NCBI GenBank assembly: GCA_016987375.1
Contig: PJRA01000524.1
Coordinates: 1,017,249-1,048,842, forward strand
DNA length: 31,594 bases
Direction: 5' to 3'
Origin: Brachionus koreanus
Taxonomy: Eukaryota > Rotifera > Eurotatoria > Ploima > Brachionidae
Position 1 is the first letter of the stretch. Each line of letters begins with the position of its first letter. The position numbers and the translations under genes are program-made. This document shows positions 18,378-29,654 of the stretch, in pieces. The notes under the pieces were generated by a model. That model made no database searches. It was not told the DNA's origin and saw only the letters and a program-made list of their open reading frames with translations.

Positions 18378-21300
18378 CTAAAATACTTTGTAATCCCAAA
18401 CAAGTATTCGTTTCGCATCACCTCCAGTGATTAATTTATAGTCATCCATAAAGCAAAATCTCACAATTCCAAGATGACCAATTAACTTGTACAGCAAATT
18501 GCCTTGAAAATTCCATATTATCACCATTGAGTCAGCTCCCGTTGATGCAATAAAATCTCCATTGTAATCAATAGAATAAACGTCTGAAGAATGGCCTTTC
18601 AAATCAACGCAATTCGCCGATTCCATCATCAAACGATCCTGCTTTGTAGGACCAGTAGAAATTGAATAGTTCCATATTTTGATAGTCGAATCCCCGCTTG
18701 CTGAAATAAGACACTCATAGTCTTTTATTTTTAGACAGTTTATTACTTAATTTTGAATATTTATTAGCAATTTTTAAAATTAAAAATATAATTTTCAAAT
18801 TACCTTCTTTGTGACCCAAAAATTCGGTTAATTTAGAACCATGATTCAAATCCCAAATAATTATTTGATTATCCCAGCCTCCCGATGCTAAAATATCTTT
18901 AAAACAGCTTAAACACTAAAAAAATCAATATTTTTTTTCAAATTAAACTAGCCTTACTTCTATTTCATCATTATGACCTCTTAAAATTGAAATTAACTTA
19001 TTGTTTTTGAGACACCACACCCGAATTGATCTATATTTTAATAAGTTAATAATCAATTAAGTTAACTAGTCGCTGAATATTGAAAAAAATAAAATTAAAA
19101 AAGCTTTTTCAGTCATTTTTATTAACATTATTATAAAAAAGTCTAGAAAATTGGCATCTAAATCTGATTCTAAACCTTTAACTCAAATTCTTTGTAATAA
19201 AAAAAAAAGAATGCCTTTTGAATCCTTTTTAAAATGATAGGTCTAACTATTTGTTTATTTAATTCTAGAAAAAATTTTATAAAACGAAAATTTTAAATTA
19301 AAATTTTGAAATTTTGGTACTGATACGTTATTATTATAAAAAGTATTGTCCCTAATACAAGGATCCGGATCAAAAAAAATAGGCAACGGAAAACATTTAT
19401 TAAAACAACACATACAAATTAATAGAGAAAAAAAATTTAAAAAAATTTAATCGTTTAAATGTTTTCCTTAAACTAGTAATTTTTTTAGATTTTCAAAACA
19501 TTCTTTTTAATAAATTTGTTCATATTTGAAATATTAATATTTAATGCACAATAAAGAATTTGGTTTCATTTTTTTTGTTAAAATGATTTTTATTTTCAAG
19601 TTTATTTCATTTTTAATCCATTTATGTTTTAAAAGAAGATGAAGGATTTTAATTTGAAATATTGAAATTACCAAAAACAACTGACCATTATCAAGAAAAT
19701 TCACAAATTGCAATAACAAAATTTAAAAATTTACTGATTATTTAATAAATTGACTATTTAATGAATTATTTATAACACTTAAAGGCAAGAGGAGTTTTTT
19801 GAACCACTTTTGCTACTTCCTTTCTGTGTTTTTTATTCAATAAATATAGTCATGTTTTTTATTTTTTTTCAGTCATTATTAAATCAAAAGGATTATAAAA
19901 TAATTTATTTTTTATTACAAAATAATTTTATTTTCACTGAAATAAAGTTAAAAACAAGTCAAATATAAAAAAAAGGCCATTGAGTATTATATTTAATGTA
20001 AAATAACTGAATTAAAATTTTAAATATGTAATCAAAATAATTTTAATAATATTTTTTCTGACTATTTAAATTCATTCAATAACAAATAAAATAGAAACCT
20101 GACAAAATATAATATTATTATGACTATTAAATTAAGTGAAAATTATTCAAATAAAATATTGACGAATTAAAATTTTAAAATTTAAAATTAATCTGTACTG
20201 AGAATTTTTTTAAAAAAATTAACTGACAATTAATTTTCACTGATTATTATTTAATTTAAAAGCAATTATATTGAAATCGTTTATTAAAATGGTTTTGTGA
20301 AATTTAGTACAATAGAACAGAACAAAAAGTTAAAAAGTCTTATAAATATACTTTTAAAAGTCAAAAGCAAGTTCTGTAAATACAAAATGGTGCCACATTC
20401 AAAGTTGCACTTTCATCCACAATCTGGTAAAACTCTNTGGTTCAACTAAGTATGTTGCAATTTGTTGCACTTACAGAACTAATCAAAAGCCTTCAGAAAA
20501 AAAGTTATAAGCTTTTTTAGTATTAATTTTTGTTCAATTTTTCTATTTTGTACTAAATTTCATAAAACCTATTAAAATTTCATTGATAAAAATTCTGACA
20601 AAAAAATTTCATTAAAATACAACTTAAACAATTAACTGATAAAAATTTGATAGACAAACAATCCAAATTAAGATTCTGAGAGTAATTTAATAATTTAATA
20701 AATTTAATTATTTAAATAAATATTTTTGTCACTTAATTTTGATTATTTTGTTGGTTCAAAATTATAAATAGTCACCTCATCACATATATTTGTCAGTCTG
20801 TTATCTTTTATAGTCAGTTAAATACAGTACATTTGTCACTACTTTAAATTTTTTTGTCATCACTTAAAGATTAAATTTGTCAGTCCCAAAAATTTTAAGC
20901 CTCGTTGCATCACCTAAAAGGTTTTTTTTTTAATTTTAGTCTTTTTAAAATACTATTTTGATCTTTTGTTTATGTAACAATAAAGCAAATAAATGCTAAA
21001 AGTGAAAACGAGAAAAATAAAAAAGTAAATTTTTTATGAATAGAAAAATAAAGATAAATTATTTTACCTGTCTGTATAAACAGCAATAATTTTGTGTTGA
21101 TGCAAAATAAATTTATCTATTCCCTCATCAGGATTTGAGCTATGACTAAGTGTTTGCTGAATATCGCCATTGATCAAATCAAATATTTTAATAGTTCCAT
21201 CATCACCTGCAACAATAACAAACTCTTTCTGAACAAAAAATTTAGGAAAAAATATTTTTTAAAATTTGGTTTACAATACATATATTTTTAAACAATTAAT

Positions 21301-21912
21301 CGAATCAGTTTTTGACTTGAAGCAATTTAAAAGTTCCATATCATCAATTGACCAAACCTTGATCAGTTTGTCATCACTACTTCCACTCACTATAACACTA
21401 CCTAAACTCTTAAGCTTATTTAAAATAAAAATTTAAACACTGAATAAATAATATATCAATACGATTTGAGTCAAAAGCTGAAATTTTGCCTTTGTGAGCC
21501 TTAATAACAGGTGCAACAAAGTAAATTCCACATTTCCAGTTTTTAATTAGATGGCGTGATCTATCATAAATTTGGCGCCATTTACACTGCGGATCCAAAA
21601 TTGTTCCAAATTCTAGTTTAAAATTTTAAGTCAATCAGCTTTTTTAGAATATTTAAAACCTCTTGGAGAAAAGACTGGTGAAACAGTTGTGGTTTTGGAC
21701 GGAATGGCCGGATGAGGCTCGGTATTCAACAGGTAATCATATTTAACAAAGCCATTTTCTTCACAAAGCCTATGCCAGTATTTGTTTTGATTTGATAGAC
21801 TGCGCCATTGTGAACAGCAAGCGCCAAAATATGCCAAAGATTTGGCGTCAAGATAATATAAAATTTTTTCTGTTATCAATTCCGATCTAGCCAAAAGCTC
21901 ATTTATACCCAT
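18378..21912 (-). CDS. F-box/WD40 repeat protein (FBXW-like)
   Basis: Likely substrate-recognition subunit of an SCF ubiquitin ligase. Seven exons on the minus strand: 21912-21660, 21612-21463, 21401-21280, 21228-21068, 19030-18958, 18915-18804, 18745-18378; all joins keep frame, about 412 residues. F-box at about 8-55 (ITEKILYYLDAKSLAYFGAC...WRSLS...YWHRLC), then a WRQIYDR linker, then seven WD repeats, e.g. VIVSGSSDDKLIKVW, FVIVAGDDGTIKIFD, ILASGGWDNQIIIWDL, CLISASGDSTIKIWN, FIASTGADSMVIIWNF, LITGGDAKRILVWDY. Repeat three (IIAVYTDRSIRVW) is the most divergent. Small introns are 42-61 bp; the fourth is 2037 bp and filled with repeats. The exact FBXW subfamily is not assigned. Confidence 0.85.
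19768..19862 (+). repeat. Relic of the TTAA-flanked MITE
   Basis: The sequence ATAACACTTAAAGGC, followed by TACTTCCTTTCTGTGTTTTT and TTCAATAAATATAG, parallels the complete MITE at 26754-26883. The right terminal repeat is not recognisable. Confidence 0.5.
19920..20910. mobile_element. Fold-back element of the TGACAAA family inside an intron
   Basis: The outer right arm (20725-20905) has repeated TTTGTCA words; its reverse complement starts GGGACTGACAAATTTAATC, like the termini at 4075 and 30440. The left side holds TGACAAAATA, ACTGACAATT and related words. A second inverted repeat lies inside: 20285-20379 against 20471-20576, matching over most of about 95 nt (for example GAAATTTAGTACAA with its complement, and GTTCTGTAA with TTACAGAAC). 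No transposase was seen, so it is non-autonomous. Confidence 0.5.
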
Positions 21913-22044
21913 TTTATGAATTTTTTTTTTTCAAAAATTTTCCAAACTATTAAATTAAAGATTATAAGCTAAATTTTTTAACTATGGAAACGAAAATTAA
22001 GAGCTTTCGAAAATATTTATTTCAAAAAATGTTTAACTTTTTTT

Positions 22045-23375
22045 CTAAAAATGGGCTCCATTGTATTTAGCTGCTCGATGAACAAGTTTGCTCAAACCTG
22101 TGAAATAATTTTCATCACAATCCACTATTCTCCATTCATAGTTCTCATTATTATCTAGAAAAAAAATTTTCTTCTTTTCTTGAATAAAAAATTTTTCATT
22201 TCTTACTGCATATTTCTAGCTGGCTTAAATGCTCGTTTTCGTCGTGTAAATTAAAGCACTGGGTTTCAATCCATGCATTGTCTTGAAAAAAAAATTTAAT
22301 TTGTTCAGAAAATATAAGACATTTCTTGATCAACCTGTGTTTCTTTTGTCATCCACATAACCATGGTACACTCGTTTGACACTTATTAAGACTTTTTCAA
22401 TTGTCTCGTCTTCAATTTCGGGGTAAATCTCTCTTAGTTTTGTAACACACATGTCATACATGCTGTCTGTTCCAAATAAATAAGGACCCTTAAAAAATTA
22501 AAGTAAAAATTTTTAAAAATGTGTTTTATAAACGAGCTACATTTGGCAAAAAATATCCTTCAGCTCCGTACATTTTTTTAGCTTGTGTATCTTTGCATTT
22601 AAAAACAAGCGCTTCCAAAACAGGTCGCATGGTCCTTGTGTGAATGCAAGCACAATATTTGGCATCTTTTTTCCATCTATCAATTTCAATTAAATAAGTA
22701 AAAAAAAAACAAATTTTTTTCTCCTACCGTGTTATCACCAAATGAAAAAAATGATTAACACCCCATTTTTCTAAAAATTTCTAAAAATATAAAACTGAAT
22801 AGAAAGTTTTTTTGTCAAAACCAAAAATTCCACGTCCCCTCAAGCCAGTTGGACCAGTTGGATTAAAAATCCACCTAAGGCCTTCTTTTGTACATAAAGA
22901 AACTATATTTGGGTAGAAACTTTTGCGTGATTCATTCTCAAAAGATACTTTGAAACTTGTAAAATTTATTTAAAAAAGGTTCAAATTTATATTTTCCTTG
23001 TTACCATTCTGAATCATCTGGATTGGGGCCAATTGGTGTATCAAAATAAGGAATGCTTTCAAAATAGCTTTTATAATAAAAAAGAGCTGTTTTGTCATCT
23101 GAAAACCATTTTGAATAGCTCGCTATTTTTGATCGTTTTTTCTTTTATAGGAAGAAAACAAAATTTTTTTTAGTAAAAAAAGAAAAATTTAATTCTACTG
23201 ATAAAACATCTTCATGATCTAAATTCACGTGAGATGCATGCGGAGGATCAGGCTTAATCAAATGAACATAATCAGCTTGATTTTTAAAAATGTGAAAATT
23301 TTAAATAAATTTCTAGTTAAAATTACTTGTTTTTAATTTTGGAAAATCTGCCGGAAAGCCATAGATAAAGTCCAT
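22045..23375 (-). CDS. NUDT9-like protein with degenerate Nudix box (paralogue A)
   Basis: Relative of ADP-ribose pyrophosphatase. Nine exons on the minus strand: 23375-23327, 23275-23199, 23141-23005, 22955-22822, 22770-22728, 22676-22541, 22488-22335, 22281-22207, 22154-22045; about 304 residues, introns 49-57 bp. Family marks: NPTGPTGLRGRG, KWGVNHFFHLVITRW and GYVDDKRNTDNAWIET, matching [24 protein letters not shown] and [16 protein letters not shown] of the gene at 28478. The Nudix helix reads TKLREIYPEI: Arg-Glu is kept, the first Glu of the EE pair is Pro, and Tyr stands where the upstream catalytic Glu should be. Hydrolysis is therefore doubtful; ADP-ribose binding is possible. The gene ends 132 bp upstream of the F-box gene start on the same strand. 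Confidence 0.85.
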
Positions 23376-23700
23376 AATTAAAAAATATACTAGAATTCTA
23401 TCTTTTTTTATTCAAAAAAAAATAAGACATAAATTTAGAAAACAAAAAAATTAACCATGGTAGCTTGTTTTAAATTTAAATATAACTGAATCTTAGTTTC
23501 AGATTTGTAAATTAATTTAGACTAATAAAACAAACGTTCCTAGCATAATCAAAAAGTGTGTTGATATTTTTTTTTCAAATTTTTAATTAATTTTATCAAT
23601 TTTTTAAGCATAAAATTTTACTTTTTTTAACAGACAGTGTTGTTGTTGAAATTAATAATCAATTTTATGGCAATTAAGACTAATTTAAAGTGATTTATTG
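23376..23700. promoter_or_regulatory. Shared bidirectional upstream region of two NUDT9-like genes
   Basis: 325 bp separate the two divergent start codons, so the promoters of both degenerate NUDT9 genes must lie here or overlap the first exons. No defined element was recognised in this AT-rich DNA. Confidence 0.45.
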
Positions 23701-26700
23701 ATGGAAACTTTCAATTGTACAAATAAAGAAAATAAAAGTTAGATTTGATTTAAATCAATTTTAAGTTTTTATTTTTTTAAAAAAGAAAGCAAATCTTTCA
23801 GCAATATTCCAGAAAGTCATTTTAAATGCTTTTCAACACCGAATAATTGTCCAATTTTCTACCCATCAAGTGTTCAAAATAAGCAAACAGTTATCATCAT
23901 TTTATTGAAAAAAAAAATCTTAATAAAAAATTTATTTCAGAGGCCCATTTATCTCGAGCTTGTCAAGCCGAATGGTAAAATTTGTGATTATTTTAGACAT
24001 AAACGTTATATAAACATAGACCCAATATTACCGACTCAAGACACAATCAATAAACCATTTAGAGATCATAATGATGTGTAATTTTTTGTCTGTGCTTACT
24101 TGGATTAAATGAAACAAAAATTTTTAGGTCTAAAATTGATTTTACTGATCCACAAAGATCAAGTTTTCATCCAAGTATTGTGCATAGATATAGTGAAGGA
24201 AAAGTATACCCAATTAATCCAGTTGGCATTACGGGCTTACACGGAAAGGGCATTTTAAGTAAATAAAAGCTGTACATTTTTTACATAATTTTATTGGAAT
24301 CTAATTCAATTAAAGACTATTGGGGTGTTAATCATAAAATTGAATTGATTATTTCCAGATATAAATTAAATGCCAAATCTAAAGAATTTGAAATAATTGC
24401 AATGAAAAATGTTGATGAAACCAAATTTCTTCTGCCTGGTGTATTGCTTGACCAAAACATTTCTTTTTGCATTGACATTATAAAATTCTAAATTTTAAGT
24501 TATTTGACCAAACAAATCGTCAATTAAATGATATACTAGTCGATGCATTTGTGGAAGAAATTTGTCAAAAAGCTCCTGATAAAGTTAAGAAGAAGCTCAC
24601 TCAACTTTTAAAGGATAAATCAAAATGCGTAATTAACTTGTGTTTATTTTTTTTTTCTTTGAATTTTTAAAAATTTTTCCCTCATAGATTTACCAAGGTT
24701 ATATTGATGATCCCCGTAACACAGGTAAAATTTAAAAATTTTTTTCTAAATTTTAGATGATTCTAAAATATTTCTCTTATTAAGAAATTTCCAAGATCTA
24801 TCAGTTATTTTACTAGCCATTTCTTTTTTATTTTTTTAATTTTCTTTTTAATATTTTTAATTAATTCTTTACCATACCTTGAATGTTTAGAATCTATGAT
24901 ATTGGGATTTTTAAAAACTGAGCTACTTTTTATTACTAAATTAAAGAAAAAGCATGTAATCATTGATTCATTCTGATTAATTATCTTTTTTATTAGTTAA
25001 TAATAAAACAAAATTGAAATATTCTATAATTCATATTTTATTTAATTTAAATCATAATTTCCGAGAATTCAATTTATATCTTTTTTAATTTTTAAATCAA
25101 TTAATTGATTTTTACACCAAATTTTTTATGCTATTATTATTTTACTAACATCGCCTTTTGGTATTTATTCAATTAGACTAGCTCTATGTAAAAAAAATAA
25201 AATTAAAAAAATTTTAATTTTTTCCGCTTTTTATACAAGTTAATTCTTAAAAATTTTAATTTCAAAAATAGTAAAACAAACGAATTCTTTTTTCAGCTTC
25301 ATTTAAATTTTTAAAAGATATTTTATCTCCCTGTAGAAATTTTTTTTCAAATAATTATCTCTCGCTAGACAATACTATGAAAAGATATTTTACTTGTATG
25401 TAGAATCTTCAATTTTTTGTTACTGAAACAATTAATGTGTCACTATGGTCTACGATCCTAAAATATAAAATTTATCAAGTTTTAGCTCGATAAATACCTT
25501 GATAATAAATTGATTTTCAGGATTGTAGATTATAGTAACACATTAATTGTTTCATTAACAAAAAAATTCAAGACCCTTGACCGATTGGAATGGAAACTTA
25601 GTTCTTCCTTTCAGCCACATGAATATATTTTTGAATAAGAAAACTTGATTTGATCAAAAATGTTAAATTGGACCAGAGTTGGTCAAATGTCAAAGTAAAG
25701 CCTGGGCTTACTAGCAATGTTTGAATTTTAGGATAAAAATATTTTTTCAATTTAAGTAGAATCAGAGTTGTTTAAAAGTCTCAAAGTCAAGTCTCAAGTC
25801 GTAAATCAAGTCAAAGTTAAGTCAAAGAAAAGAATCTTTCTCTTTAATCAAATTCTTCTTTTTTACAAAATTGCCTATTTAAATTAATATTTTGTACACA
25901 TAAATCTTCTCTTTAGATTTTTTTAATTTCAAGAACTGTCTTAAAGTAAAAAAATGATGGTAGAAGGAGTTTTACTACTCAGAGCCTTTTAAATTTTTAA
26001 ATAAACAATTTAAAAAAAAAAAATCAAGTCAAAGTTAGAGTTTGTTTGACTTGTTGGAAAAAATTCTGTATTATTATTCTGAATATTATTAAATAATAAT
26101 TACTAAATAATTATTTAATTATTAAATAATTTTTTGGATTTGAATAAAAAGTCATTTTAAGTTAATATCTTTATTTAATAAATAATTTTCAAAGAACTTA
26201 ATTTATTTTTTTTGTGAAAAAAAAAATATTTTTTTATTTATAATTAGAAATCAATCATTTTATTCAACATGTCTAAGTTAAGACAAAAATAAATTTCAGA
26301 TTTAGTAAAAAACGTTTGTTTCTTTATTCTTAAAATTAGAATATTAACAAAATTTAAAAAAAAAAGGAAAAGAAAAATGTGGAAAAATAGAAAAGTAATT
26401 TAAAAAAAATAAGTTTAATAAAGTGATTGTATTTTGCTCCTTTTTAATATCTTAATTTAAGATAAAGTTTTAAACAAAAAGATGATATAATAGAGAAATA
26501 TATAGATGTTTTTTATAGACAATCCAGTAAAAATCAACTTTGACTTTAGCTCAAAATAATTTCCAAGTCAAAGTAAAGATAAAATATCGTTTCGTAGTGT
26601 AGTCATTCACAAAAAAATTAGCATAGCAAATCTAGTCTTTTTTATCTAAAAAACTAACCCTCTTTTCTCAAAAATTAATTAACTCCCATCTACTTTAAAA

Positions 26701-27233
26701 ACTAACTAATTGTCAATATATCTTCAAATAGCTATAGCAATTTTTTTCTAAAGTTAACACTCAAAAGCCGCAGGGGTCTTTTGGGCTCCTTTTTTTACTT
26801 CCTTTCTTTGTTGTTTATTCAATAAATTTGGTAAATAAAAAAATAAAATGGGTCGAAAAAGCCTTCCGGCCTTTGAGTGTTAAATATTTCATAAATTAAA
26901 TTACTTAATTTTTTTTTTCAAAAATTAAGACAATGCCTGGATTGAGTCAAGCATATTTCATGTAAATTTCGACCATTCTTTTGATGAATTAACTTTCGAA
27001 AATAGTGAGTTGAGCTTATTTATTTTATTATTTTTTTTTTAGAAGATTAAATTGATTTTTTAGCTGAGAAATTCAAATGGTTAATGCTCTCATCGTGTGA
27101 AAATCTTTACTCTGACTACACAAAAGTGCTCAATTTGTTGGCAAATAAATATCAAGTAAACGGTAAATTTATTTTGTTGTCTATCTGTTACAAAAAGCCT
27201 AATTGATTTATGTTGCCAAAAGCTGCTTCTTAG
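23701..27233 (+). CDS. NUDT9-like protein with degenerate Nudix box (paralogue B)
   Basis: Ten exons: 23701-23737, 23802-23869, 23941-24077, 24128-24258, 24316-24440, 24500-24628, 24688-24724, 26930-27004, 27064-27162, 27223-27233; about 282 residues. Family marks are NPVGITGLHGKG, YWGVNHKIELIISRY and [17 protein letters not shown]. The Nudix region reads LPGLFDQTNRQLND and LVDAFVEEI: the EE pair survives but Arg-Glu became Asp-Ala and the upstream Glu is Arg, so catalysis is probably lost. Internal exons agree with the other NUDT9 genes (131-nt exon, and the junction inside RNT|DNAW). The first two exons and the last tiny one are the least certain. Intron seven is 2205 bp and loaded with repeats. 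Confidence 0.75.
25407..25572. repeat. Imperfect inverted repeat (fold-back MITE)
   Basis: Left arm about 25407-25478 and right arm about 25498-25572. Shared blocks include GAAACAATTAATGTGT with ACACATTAATTGTTTC, TACGATCCT with AGGATTGTA, and TTTATCAAG with CTTGATAATAAA. The loop is about 20 nt. There is no coding content. Confidence 0.65.
25675..26580. repeat. Degenerate GTCAAAG/AAGTCAA repeats
   Basis: Words such as TCTCAAAGTCAAGTCTCAAG, AAATCAAGTCAAAGTTAAG and TCCAAGTCAAAGTAAAG recur irregularly at about 25680-25830, 26020-26050 and 26560-26580. They look like an eroded short tandem repeat. Confidence 0.45.
26754..26883. mobile_element. TTAA-flanked miniature element (piggyBac-like MITE)
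   Basis: Both ends read TTAACACTCAAA(A/G)GCCG and its reverse complement (17 bp, one mismatch), and the outer four bases on each side are TTAA, the target duplication typical of piggyBac-type elements. The body is about 122 bp and has no coding sequence. Its interior (TACTTCCTTTCTTTG, TTCAATAAATTTGG) matches the relic at 19768-19862. Confidence 0.7.
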
Positions 27234-28477
27234 AAAATAAATAAAATTTAGATGCCTGGGTCTGGTAATTAATTTCATCAAAATTTATAGTCAATCATCA
27301 ATAAAATGCATAATCAAAATTTAGAGTCACGAATTTTTTAATTTAAACCTGGTTTAACTATGCTAAATAAATTGGAAATGTATTTTCTTAATTTTTATTT
27401 AACTTTTATTTGAGATTTAAATATATTTTATTCAACAGGCTTATCCAACAAATGAGTTTTAGCTTCTTTTTCCGAAACCTTCGGAGAACAGAAAAACAAT
27501 ATTGTGAAAATTCTAATATTTCAGCATTTCTTAGCGAGTAAAAAATATCAAGTCTATTGACGTCATTAGCTCAAAATTAAGTACGAAATTTTGTTCAAAT
27601 GCTAACTTAATAATTGATTACATCATTTTTAGGAGGAAAACATTTTTTAAGCCAAACAATTTAATCAAATTTCTTGCTTAGAAAAAAAGACTTCTTTATT
27701 CAAATAGCTATTCACTAATAACAAGAGAGTTTCTTTGTCTCATTGTCTAAATTATACGTTGCCTAGCTACTTTAAGGCTACGTAATTTCTTTTCAACTTA
27801 AAACCCGTTAATTAATTGACTTTTAGACGCTTGACTAAACGCCCATTTATTTAACTTTTTTACTAGCTGCTTTTTTTCGCATAGACCCAGCACATAGTTT
27901 AAGAAAATGATTTTTTTTTATAATTTTTTTTTTTTAAAATAAAATTAAAAATTAATTAATTAAAAAAAAATCAACTCAATTCTATCACAACTTGCAAAAA
28001 TGCATAAATTAAAAAATACACATCTAGTAAGATATAGATTTTTTTCTAGTTGATAAACAACTCAACAAAATTGAACTTTAAAACCAAAATAACTATATTC
28101 GTCAATAATTTAAAATTAAATTTTATAATAATAATAATAATATGAGTTACAACAAGCTAGCAAGCTAGACTTGCGAAGATAGGAAACAGTAGGATCCTAT
28201 CTATGGTAACTGTAGTATATACACTTAAATTTTAGTTTTTTTTTTTTTTCTTCTCTATTTCTTTTTAATTAGAAATTTAAATAAAACAAAGCAAATATTT
28301 TTATTAAAATAATACATTTTTATTACTGTTCAGGATTTATTTTTAAAATGTTTGAATTTATAATTTTTTTTTTTTTTCTCAAGAATAATTTTTACTAGTC
28401 AAGTTATTTTTGCTTTTTTGTTTTAAAAAAAAAATTAAAAAGGGATCAAAGTGAATCGAAGCAAACAAATAGCAAGA
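27234..28477. other. AT-rich spacer upstream of the canonical NUDT9
   Basis: No supported coding segment. A short hairpin, AGATAGGA with TCCTATCT, lies near 28178-28203, and a small (ATA)n run near 28122-28141. The proximal part should contain the promoter of the gene at 28478. Confidence 0.4.
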
Positions 28478-29577
28478 ATGGCACTATCCGCGGCTAAGCC
28501 ACGGACTCACAAAACATGTCGATCGACAGATAGTTCCAATTTAGCATTGTATCAAGCTGGCCAACACGAGAAAACGATAACTAGACCAATAGTTCCAAAT
28601 GACAAGGTTTCATGGAGTGTAGATTATCATGATTACAAGCCGATAAATTATACCTCGCCAATTGTATTAAAGCACCCTGTTTGGGCAGATCCAAATGAGC
28701 CAGAGTAACAAATATCATTCTTTTTTTCATTCTTTTTGATCAGTACTTTTTTTAGTTCTGATACCCAGTGGAATAGAGTAGATGAACAAATAGACCGCCG
28801 TAGCTACATGGGAACTTATGAGATTGTGAATGGTTTGCCAAGAAATCCAGTCGGAAGAACTGGAATCCAAGGACGAGGCCTGCTGGGTTGGTCAATTAGT
28901 TCTATTTTCCAATTTATTTTTATTTTATAATTTTTAAAGGGAAATGGGGGCCTAATCATGCTGCCGACCCGATTGTTACTAGGTACTAAAAACAAAAATT
29001 TTATTTAAATATTTTTTTTTATTTATTGTTAAAATAAAAGGTGGAAGTTAAATTCAAAAGGTCAAGTGGAACTAAATTTAAAAAGCCAAAAGCCTATTTT
29101 GCAATTTGTTGCAGTGGAACGAAAAGATACCAAAGAATGGGCCATTCCAGGGGTAGGCATTTGTCTAAGAGAGGCACAAAAATTTAGGTTTTTTTTTTTC
29201 AAAAGGGAATGTGCGATCCAGGCGAAAAAATTACACAGACATTGAAGCGGGAATTCATGGAAGAGGCTTTGGATTCGCACAATATGAATGAGAAAGATCT
29301 AAAAGAGTATTTGTCGAAATTAAATGAGTTGTTTAAGAGTGGTGATGAGATTTATCGTGGCTATGTAGACGATCCGAGAAACACCGACAATGCGTGGATG
29401 GAGACTATAGCAGTAAATTTTCATGACCAGAACGATTTGTTTCGAAATGTAGAACTTTCGGCTGGAGATGATGCTGGAAAAGTGTGTTGGATGGACATTA
29501 ACTCAGGACTTAAACTTTATGCTAGTCATTCGGAATTTATTCACCAAGTTGCTTTAATTCACAATGCCGACTGGTAG
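28478..29577 (+). CDS. NUDT9: ADP-ribose pyrophosphatase, NUDT9 family (canonical)
   Basis: Hydrolyses ADP-ribose to AMP and ribose 5-phosphate. Five exons: 28478-28704, 28756-28886, 28940-28982, 29041-29152, 29206-29577; about 294 residues, introns 51-58 bp. Seen: [68 protein letters not shown], then KREFMEEAL. The Nudix box G-x5-E-x7-RE-U-x-EE is complete (Gly of GMCDPG, Glu of PGE, REF, EE). [16 protein letters not shown] and the final HNADW also fit the family. The start was set at the first in-frame ATG; the frame is open upstream to a GTG at 28451, so an upstream leader exon is possible. Unlike its two neighbours, it has no intron inside RNT|DNAW. Confidence 0.9.
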
Positions 29578-29654
29578 CTTGTTAAACAGTTTATGTTTTT
29601 TTTTTTCTTAAATCAATTCATTTTTTGTACCTAAAAATAAAATATTTTATACCT

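Larger units (their letters stand above)
19031..21067 (-). other. Oversized intron of the F-box/WD40 gene
   Basis: This 2037-bp intron is roughly 40 times the size of its neighbours. Donor GTAAAAT at 21067 and acceptor ATATAG at 19031-19036 keep frame. It contains a relic of the TTAA-type MITE near 19770-19860, a fold-back element at 19920-20910 and one undetermined base at 20437. No coding content was found. Confidence 0.75.
24725..26929 (+). other. Oversized, repeat-filled intron of NUDT9-like paralogue B
   Basis: The donor is GTAAAATTT after AACACAG, the acceptor AAATTAAG before ACAATGCC, and the flanking exons join exactly where paralogue A has a 53-bp intron. Contents are a 75-bp inverted repeat (25407-25572), degenerate GTCAAAG/CAAGTC repeats (about 25680-26580) and a complete TTAA-flanked MITE (26754-26883). 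Confidence 0.75.

Noticed and set aside
28451..28477. GTG-initiated N-terminal extension of the canonical NUDT9
   Set aside because: The frame is open, but eukaryotic initiation at GTG is unlikely and an in-frame ATG follows at 28478. An upstream exon remains possible.
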